Part shown: positions 22,962 through 27,889 of the stretch, piece after piece
Numbering within the stretch: the stretch's first letter is position 1
Layout of the letters: every line of letters begins with the position of its first letter
Origin: CAZKUB01 sp964592335
Lineage (GTDB): Archaea; Thermoplasmatota; E2; DHVEG-1
Assembly: GCA_964592335.1 (NCBI GenBank)
Contig: CAZQEU010000017.1
Location: 1 to 27,889 of the forward strand
DNA length: 27,889 nt
Direction of reading: 5' to 3'
Notes under the pieces: generated by a model
What the model saw: the letters and a program-made list of their open reading frames with translations, nothing else
What the model was told of the DNA's origin: nothing
Database searches by the model: none
Program-made: the position numbers and the translations under genes

Positions 22962-23543
22962 ATGATATTAGAAGAAATATTACCATATATTGTTTTATTA
23001 ATTTTAATAATCGTAGTTTTATACATAATTAAAAAGTGGATTTCAACCTATAATAAATTTCATTATTGGTACGAACGAGCACAAGAAACTTTTTCAGATA
23101 TAGAAGTTATTATGCAGGAACGTATCGATAAAATTCATGCATTGGCCCAAATTGTGAAAAAATATGATATTCATGAATATAAAGCTCTTAAAGATGTAAT
23201 AGAAGCAAGATCTGTGTGGAGTAAAGACTTGCCGTTAAATGAAAGAGTAAAGGCTGCATCTGAAGTTGAAAATAATTTTTTCAAATTACAAGCAGTTTTT
23301 GAAAAATATCCTAATTTGAAAGCAGATGCTCTTCATCAAAAGTTATTAAGTAAAGGATCAAGAGTAGAATCCAGACTAAGAAAAGCTAGGGCGAAATACA
23401 ACAACGTTGTAAGAAAATATAATACTCGATGCAAAAGATTTCCTCGCAGTGTTGTAGCAAAAATGCATGGTTTTAAACCTTTAGAATATCTAGCATTTGA
23501 AGAAAGATTGCCATATGAAGCAAAAAAGATTTTTGATGATTAA
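22962..23543 (+). CDS. LemA family membrane protein
   Basis: 193 residues. One N-terminal membrane helix (about 8-25), then YNKFHYWYERAQETFSDIEVIMQERID, in parts, matching the LemA pattern in which YN..., W-x-D-I-x-V and a QR-type segment precede long helices. Further on are LQAVFEKYPNLKADALHQKL (the E-x-YP-x-L-x-A block), ARAKYNNVVRKYN and FPRSVVAKMHGFKPLEY. The LemA fold is a helical bundle outside the membrane; its molecular job is not settled. The strong site TAGGAGGAAAAAGAT overlaps the preceding stop. It leads a tight set with a Nudix hydrolase (2 bases away) and a 2H phosphoesterase. Confidence 0.85.
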   Translation: MILEEILPYIVLLILIIVVLYIIKKWISTYNKFHYWYERAQETFSDIEVIMQERIDKIHALAQIVKKYDIHEYKALKDVIEARSVWSKDLPLNERVKAASEVENNFFKLQAVFEKYPNLKADALHQKLLSKGSRVESRLRKARAKYNNVVRKYNTRCKRFPRSVVAKMHGFKPLEYLAFEERLPYEAKKIFDD

Positions 23544-23545
23544 AT

Positions 23546-23917
23546 ATGTCAAAAAGAAGAAGAGCCACAGTTATTGTTGAAATAAGTGATGGTATATTAT
23601 TAGTTAGTCATTCAAGACACGGTAAGCCACAATATATGTTGCCTGGGGGAGGCGTTAAAAGAGGAGAACCGCCAATATGTGCAGCTGTGAGAGAATTATA
23701 TGAAGAAACAGGTTTGCATACTAATGAAATTAAATATGTATTTGAAATGGAAACAAAACATCATAAACACAGAGTATTCTTAGCAAAAACTTATGGAAAA
23801 CTTAGAAAAAGACATGAAACCAGACATATTCGTTTTTATAATCAATCATCAAAAGAAAAATACAATTTTGCTTGGCATGTTGAACCTATAATTGAAAAAT
23901 ATAAAAGGGGAGTTTAA
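23546..23917 (+). CDS. Nudix hydrolase
   Basis: 123 residues with a complete Nudix box at 35-57: GGVKRGE, seven residues, REL-Y-EETGL (E41, R49, E50, E53, E54), the metal-binding site for hydrolysis of nucleoside diphosphates linked to another group. The rest of the domain is short (LPGGG, then FEMETKHHKHRVFLAKTYG). The substrate class cannot be read directly. It is encoded between a LemA-like protein and a 2H phosphoesterase with gaps of 2 and 6 bases, which suggests a shared nucleotide-derived substrate. Confidence 0.85.
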   Translation: MSKRRRATVIVEISDGILLVSHSRHGKPQYMLPGGGVKRGEPPICAAVRELYEETGLHTNEIKYVFEMETKHHKHRVFLAKTYGKLRKRHETRHIRFYNQSSKEKYNFAWHVEPIIEKYKRGV

Positions 23918-23923
23918 GAAAAA

Positions 23924-24802
23924 ATGTCTCAAGGTCCAATTATTAGAGAAGATTGGGAATCTTGGATAGTTGTTATCATTACAATTGTTATACTGCTTAT
24001 ATTTGCTCCTTGGGTTTTTGCCTTAGATTTTTGGATGGTTATCATTATAATAGGTTTATCATCTACGGCTGTTTATTTGTTGTTATTTTTTATTCAACTT
24101 AAAAAAAGGAGAACTTATAGGCGAAAACGGACTTTTCATCATCGACGCTCTCGTAGGCCAAAGCATCATTACTTAATTGAATTTAGATTCCACGGATATG
24201 CAAAGAAATACGCTAAAAGAGTAATTTTTGATGTTTCTAAGAAATTTGGAGTAAAAGGTGTTACTAAGAAAAGAGTTGTTCCTCATATCACAATGTATGG
24301 ACCATTTACAACTAGTAATTATAAAAATATAACGACAAGAGTTGAGCGTGTTGCTAAGAATTATGATCTCGTGTCTTTTAGAGTTAAAGGATTTAATTAT
24401 TTTGATAATGAACGAAACAAGGTTATCTATCTGGATATTGAGCCATCTGAAGAATTGAAAAATCTTAGATATGATCTTGCTCAAGAATTAAGAAAAATAT
24501 CTAGAACAAAATCTCTTGAGGATAAAAAAGGTAAAGATGATTTTTATTTTCATGCTACTGTTGCTTTTAAAGATATTGATAGGAAATTTGATAGAGTATG
24601 GAATTATATTAAAAGAAAAGAAGAACCAAATATCCATCAACATCTTGTAAGAATTACAATTTTAAAAGGTAGAAGAATTCTTTATGAATATGATTTAATG
24701 CAGAAAAAAATGCTAAATAGAAATCAAGCACTTAATCGTCAGATATATCAAAAAACAATTAGAATCTTGAAAAAGAAACAAAGTAAAAATGGGTTTAAAT
24801 AA
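23924..24802 (+). CDS. Membrane-anchored 2H phosphoesterase (2'-5' RNA ligase family)
   Basis: 292 residues. Two membrane helices (about 15-33 and 36-58), then a very basic Arg/His linker (about 60-82). The 2H domain follows with both signature motifs: HITMYGPF (H121) and HATVAFK (H210). LigT-like 2H enzymes open cyclic phosphates or 2'-5' linkages in RNA and nucleotides. A membrane anchor is unusual for this family and, with the basic linker, suggests action on RNA or nucleotides at the membrane. The C-terminus is lysine-rich. It is the last gene of the regulator-LemA-Nudix operon and converges on the 24815 gene. Confidence 0.8.
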   Translation: MSQGPIIREDWESWIVVIITIVILLIFAPWVFALDFWMVIIIIGLSSTAVYLLLFFIQLKKRRTYRRKRTFHHRRSRRPKHHYLIEFRFHGYAKKYAKRVIFDVSKKFGVKGVTKKRVVPHITMYGPFTTSNYKNITTRVERVAKNYDLVSFRVKGFNYFDNERNKVIYLDIEPSEELKNLRYDLAQELRKISRTKSLEDKKGKDDFYFHATVAFKDIDRKFDRVWNYIKRKEEPNIHQHLVRITILKGRRILYEYDLMQKKMLNRNQALNRQIYQKTIRILKKKQSKNGFK

Positions 24803-24814
24803 CACAATGAAGAA

Positions 24815-25390
24815 TTAAATTTTTAATAAGATCATTATTATATCAATTATAAAACTTATTAGACCAACAATTATTGATATTTTACCAAGAGAATTCCATA
24901 TTTGAGAGGGTTTTATTTTTTTATCTTCAATAGGTCCATTTGGAATAGAAATAAATGATCCAATGATACTTATTATCAATTGAATACCAATTAATCCAAG
25001 AGCTATTTTTATTAAGAGTTCGTTTCTATATAATAATGCAGCTATAGCTAAAGTTAAATCAATAAATAAGATGATTATAGAAATCCTTAATCCTTCGACT
25101 TTATTTTTTGACAAATTTACAACAACTTCTAATATAGGTCCATATATCAATAAACTTATAGAAGAAAATAAGAGCGATAATGCAAAAATAATCATTAATG
25201 CTAAAACATCTGATGAATTATTAGTTAAATAAAACGTAATGCCAATTCCTAAAATTAGTAAATATAAAATCATATTTATTGCCGATAATTTTTCTGTTAT
25301 CAGTGAACTTTTTGACAATTTCTGTATTTTTGAAAACCCTTGAGAAGCTAAGTCAGCAATACTACCTTCTTCATATGATTTTTTTGGCAT
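24815..25390 (-). CDS. Multi-pass membrane protein, unknown
   Basis: 191 residues with a hydrophilic start (MPKKSYEEGSIADLASQGF) and about five or six hydrophobic helices (near 35-56, 62-84, 100-118, 124-147 and 170-190). There is no recognisable domain. ATG 25390 lies 6 bases after the stop of the nuclease-like membrane protein, so the two are co-transcribed and may form one membrane complex. Confidence 0.6.
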   Translation of the reverse strand: MPKKSYEEGSIADLASQGFSKIQKLSKSSLITEKLSAINMILYLLILGIGITFYLTNNSSDVLALMIIFALSLLFSSISLLIYGPILEVVVNLSKNKVEGLRISIIILFIDLTLAIAALLYRNELLIKIALGLIGIQLIISIIGSFISIPNGPIEDKKIKPSQIWNSLGKISIIVGLISFIIDIIMILLKI

Positions 25391-25396
25391 TTTCTA

Positions 25397-26326
25397 TCAT
25401 TTCTTTAAATATTCTTTTATTAATTCATCTAATCGGTCAATTTGGCTAATATCAATTACTGAATCAGTAAATTTCAATAAATCATTATATCGTGCTGTAT
25501 ACTTTGAGATATCAAAATTTGTAATTAATATTGTTTTAATTTCAGGGAAATCTTTTTTTATTAATGCAAAATGTCCAATTACTGATCCATAGATAAAATG
25601 AGGTAAATTACTTTTGCTTCTTGAAAACTTTGTCTCAATAATTATTTTAGGAGATTTTGAATCTGGAATTGCATAGTCTACTCTTGAATTATTAATTTTT
25701 ACTTCTTTTTCAAATTTAATATTTTTATTTGAGAGGAATTTTTCAATAATTTCTTCCTTTTCTTTAATATATTCTCTAAATGACTCTATTTTATCCATAT
25801 TGTCTGTTCTATCTCTACTTAAGACAAGTTTTTCTTCGAAATTGTTCTCATTATATTTTGTAAGATCATAATCAAATTTTAGCAGCTGATAAAAATAGAT
25901 TATTGTAACTATCAATAATGATACAAATAGTGCATTTGTAATTCCTGCCCAATCGGTATTGAATAAAGTGACATTATATGTATTAGAATAAATTGCACCT
26001 ATACTTGAAGCAAAAACCAAGATCCAGCCGATTGTAAGGTAAATCCTTCTTTTAATTAACTCTTCTAATCTATGATAATTTGTTCTTACCTCCTCCCACA
26101 TCCCAACAACTTCACTTATTTTTTCTTCAATTTCTTCAGTTAAGGCTTGTACTTCGTTGAATTCATTAAATGCTTCTATAAATACATCTCTAAATTCTTG
26201 TACAACTCCATCTTTGTAGGATTCTACTCTTTTTTCATATCCCGCCCTCATAACTTTCTCTAAAAATGCAGGAATTGCTAATGCTAATGTAATAGATGCG
26301 GTTGCAATAACTTCATAGAACGGCAT
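25397..26326 (-). CDS. Membrane protein with C-terminal PD-(D/E)XK nuclease-like domain
   Basis: 309 residues, ATG 26326 behind GAGGAGGCGG. A hydrophobic N-terminus (about 5-22), a coiled-coil-like stretch (about 40-92), two membrane helices (about 96-114 and 130-148), then a cytosolic domain. The domain carries the PD-(D/E)XK pattern: EEIIEKFLSNKNIKFEKE helix, RVDYAI with D217, and IIIETKF with E231 and K233 (ExK). Such domains cut DNA or RNA in restriction, repair and defence proteins. Anchoring a nuclease-like domain to several membrane helices, beside two more membrane proteins, is uncommon and fits defence or DNA-uptake-type systems (inference). The catalytic set looks complete. Confidence 0.72.
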   Translation of the reverse strand: MPFYEVIATASITLALAIPAFLEKVMRAGYEKRVESYKDGVVQEFRDVFIEAFNEFNEVQALTEEIEEKISEVVGMWEEVRTNYHRLEELIKRRIYLTIGWILVFASSIGAIYSNTYNVTLFNTDWAGITNALFVSLLIVTIIYFYQLLKFDYDLTKYNENNFEEKLVLSRDRTDNMDKIESFREYIKEKEEIIEKFLSNKNIKFEKEVKINNSRVDYAIPDSKSPKIIIETKFSRSKSNLPHFIYGSVIGHFALIKKDFPEIKTILITNFDISKYTARYNDLLKFTDSVIDISQIDRLDELIKEYLKK

Positions 26327-26424
26327 TTGCCGCCTCCTCTACCAGATAAAAATAAAAAATCTTAACTTAAAGCTTTCTACAATAGAATTAATATATTTTT
26401 TACTGTTGTTAGATATGTATAATT

Positions 26425-26592
26425 TTATTTTTCTTTCTTTTTTGTTGTTTTATTTGTAGAATTTTGATTTATTACACCAGTCGCTCCTAAATTTTTTACA
26501 TTTTTTTCTTTTTTTGTCATATAATGTTCGTCTCTTACTACGGGTGCAATTCTTTTTTTCTTATTGATATTTGATTCTCCATCTTCACTCAT
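26425..26592 (-). CDS. Small charged protein, unknown
   Basis: 55 residues from ATG 26592 to TAA 26425-26427. It starts MSEDGESNINKKKRIAPVV and ends NKTTKKKEK; it is hydrophilic, without cysteine or membrane helix. GGAGCGTGA lies just before the start, overlapping the end of the upstream membrane gene (stop 26599-26601), so it looks translated from that transcript. It is too short for a family call; an accessory or regulatory peptide of the membrane protein is possible. Confidence 0.5.
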   Translation of the reverse strand: MSEDGESNINKKKRIAPVVRDEHYMTKKEKNVKNLGATGVINQNSTNKTTKKKEK

Positions 26593-26598
26593 ATTTAT

Positions 26599-27468
26599 TC
26601 ACGCTCCATACATTGCATTAATTACAATAAGAATAATACCAACGAATAGGAAAATTGAAGATATTTTTAACATTAAATTCTTTGTATCAATTATTTTCTT
26701 ATTTTTTTTATGTTCAATTCCAAATATATCACTTAATAAATCCTTAGCAAACTTATGATCTTCAAATATTAACTCATTATATAGATTATAAGGGTTTGGT
26801 GATATACCATATTTTTTTGGATACCACGCAATTAATGCAATAAAAAATGAAATGCCAAGCGAGACTATTCCTAAATAAAAGAATAGTGTTTGAGAATCAT
26901 TTACTAAACTCAATATTGTAGCAAAAATTAATCCAATAAAACCAACTAAAATCCCGGATCTATTTAAAATACTCTGAATAGATTGATATTGAACTTCTAA
27001 TTGATTTTTACATTCTTTGTATATTATATCAAGAGTTTCATCGTTAACTCTTGAAAGATCAGTATTTCTATAATCTAAACTTGATACATTATCTCTTTTT
27101 AAAAATTTTTCCCACATATTTTCACCATTACTAATTATTTTTCTTCTTAATTCTTCAGGGTCAACTCCATATTCACTTCTGATTATTTCTTTTAATATTT
27201 TTTTTGCTTTGTTATTTTCAGACCAAGGGCTAATGGCAATCCATAAGCTGAAAATAAATAGAATAAAAATAAATCCTAATAACAGATAAATCCCATAAAA
27301 AATATTATTCGGGTTTGGCGCCTTTTCAATATTTGATAGAGATGCAATAATTATAGATAATAAGCTGATTCCAACTGATAAAAATGCGATGAGGTATATA
27401 TCAGTTCGCCGTATCTTGCCGTTAAGATAATTAATAATATCTGATAAACTCATCTTTTCTTTAACCAT
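26599..27468 (-). CDS. Five-helix membrane protein, unknown
   Basis: 289 residues from ATG 27468; a GTG at 27516 in the same frame would add 16 residues (MTRRDYLSIFIIYYLK) but overlaps the likely promoter. Two N-terminal membrane helices (about 25-46 and 58-80) precede a soluble stretch of about 90 residues (NNKAKKILKEIIRSEYG and YRNTDLSRVNDETLDIIYK). Two more helices (about 172-190 and 197-214), a loop with YPKKYGISPNPYNLYNELIF, and a final helix at the C-terminus follow. The two-helix pair with a cytosolic tail recalls membrane effectors of prokaryotic signalling or defence, but I see no firm domain. It is the promoter-proximal gene of the minus-strand set. Confidence 0.6.
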   Translation of the reverse strand: MVKEKMSLSDIINYLNGKIRRTDIYLIAFLSVGISLLSIIIASLSNIEKAPNPNNIFYGIYLLLGFIFILFIFSLWIAISPWSENNKAKKILKEIIRSEYGVDPEELRRKIISNGENMWEKFLKRDNVSSLDYRNTDLSRVNDETLDIIYKECKNQLEVQYQSIQSILNRSGILVGFIGLIFATILSLVNDSQTLFFYLGIVSLGISFFIALIAWYPKKYGISPNPYNLYNELIFEDHKFAKDLLSDIFGIEHKKNKKIIDTKNLMLKISSIFLFVGIILIVINAMYGA

Positions 27469-27674
27469 TTTTAAATAATATATGATAAAAATACTTAAAT
27501 AATCTCTTCTCGTCACTCAAAAGAGTTAGTTGCACTATTATTTTTTTGAATCTAGTTTTTCTTTAATTATAGTAATTTCCCTTTGATAGCATAAGTACAA
27601 GACCTAAACTGTTGATATTTTATTTTTGAATTTATCTGAATAATTTTGCAAAATATACTTAGTAATTAAGAAAT

Positions 27675-27889
27675 TTAGATTTGACTGATTTTAACAGAAT
27701 TCATAATATTGATTTCTTTAACTTTTAATTTATTATTTTTGTAGCATGAAATATCAATTTTGCCCATTTCTATCTCCGGCATCTTTATTATTCTGCCGGC
27801 CACCACTTCATCTGAGGATACTATTTCAGGATCAGGAAGTTTCATAACTTTAATCTCCGGAATTTTTACTGTTTCAGCCTTTTCTATTT
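27675..27889 (-). CDS. Partial protein with PEI-type beta repeats (cut by window edge)
   Basis: An open frame enters from the right edge and stops at TAA 27675-27677, giving the last 71 residues. It reads IEKAETVKIPEIKVMKLPDP, then EIVSSDEVVAGRIIKMPEIEMGKIDI in parts, and ends SVKISQI. Short repeats of the [IM]-P-[ED]-[PI]-E/K form suggest a beta-rich repeat protein. The product cannot be named. The 206 bases between it and the membrane protein gene hold no other feature I can support. Confidence 0.5.
   Translation of the reverse strand, partial: IEKAETVKIPEIKVMKLPDPEIVSSDEVVAGRIIKMPEIEMGKIDISCYKNNKLKVKEINIMNSVKISQI

Overview
The window looks archaeal. Ribosome-binding sites are GGTGAT/GGAGG types a few bases before starts, AT-rich TATA-like boxes sit 25-40 bases before isolated genes, and the families (RqcH/NEMF-type NFACT protein, DUF763, a SelB-like protein without a GTPase P-loop, DUF362 ferredoxin protein, a DUF2683-like small regulator, C25 peptidase, thrombospondin-3 repeat protein) are typical of archaea. 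The C25 peptidase, SelB-like protein and low GC suggest an uncultured euryarchaeal or Thermoplasmatota-type genome. The lineage is inference; no rRNA or tRNA gene was found.

Layout. (1) 1-2272: backbone, with a partial rqcH on the minus strand and a DUF763 gene on the plus strand. (2) 2274-16942: an AT-rich insert bounded by two direct copies of a 58-base sequence (2279-2336 and 16945-17002). The right copy is the 3' end of an intact SelB-like gene and the left copy is a detached, otherwise decayed 3' end of the same gene. This is the picture left by an element integrated into the 3' end of a gene. (3) 16940-19894: the SelB-like gene, a divergent CoA-disulfide-reductase/NADH-oxidase flavoprotein and a small nuclease-like protein. 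(4) 20085-24802, plus strand: zinc-ribbon membrane proteins, a thrombospondin-3 repeat protein, then a tight operon of small regulator, LemA, Nudix hydrolase and membrane-anchored 2H phosphoesterase. (5) 24815-27468, minus strand: membrane proteins, one carrying a PD-(D/E)XK nuclease domain. (6) A partial gene at the right edge.

The main discovery candidate is inside the insert. A 33-codon ORF with its own promoter/operator-like palindromes (2470-2571) is followed by a terminator-like hairpin and three tandem radical SAM/SPASM genes, each with a PqqD-like N-terminal region. That is the layout of a RiPP (ribosomally made, modified peptide) locus. The rest of the insert adds two methylthiotransferase-like radical SAM proteins without a TRAM domain, a class I methyltransferase, a sulfotransferase, a DUF362 ferredoxin protein, a leaderless C25 (gingipain/caspase-like) peptidase with a beta-propeller partner, and an HExxH protein. 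Together they could be a peptide modification and cleavage island, but the functional link between these transcription units is inference.

Decay and mobility signs in the insert: the middle radical SAM gene is split by two in-frame stops and has lost its GGE motif; an IS element keeps its inverted repeats but has a frameshifted, internally deleted transposase; a four-hairpin array at 6736-6841 resembles an IS200/IS605 right end; and the DUF362 gene appears to start with ATA.
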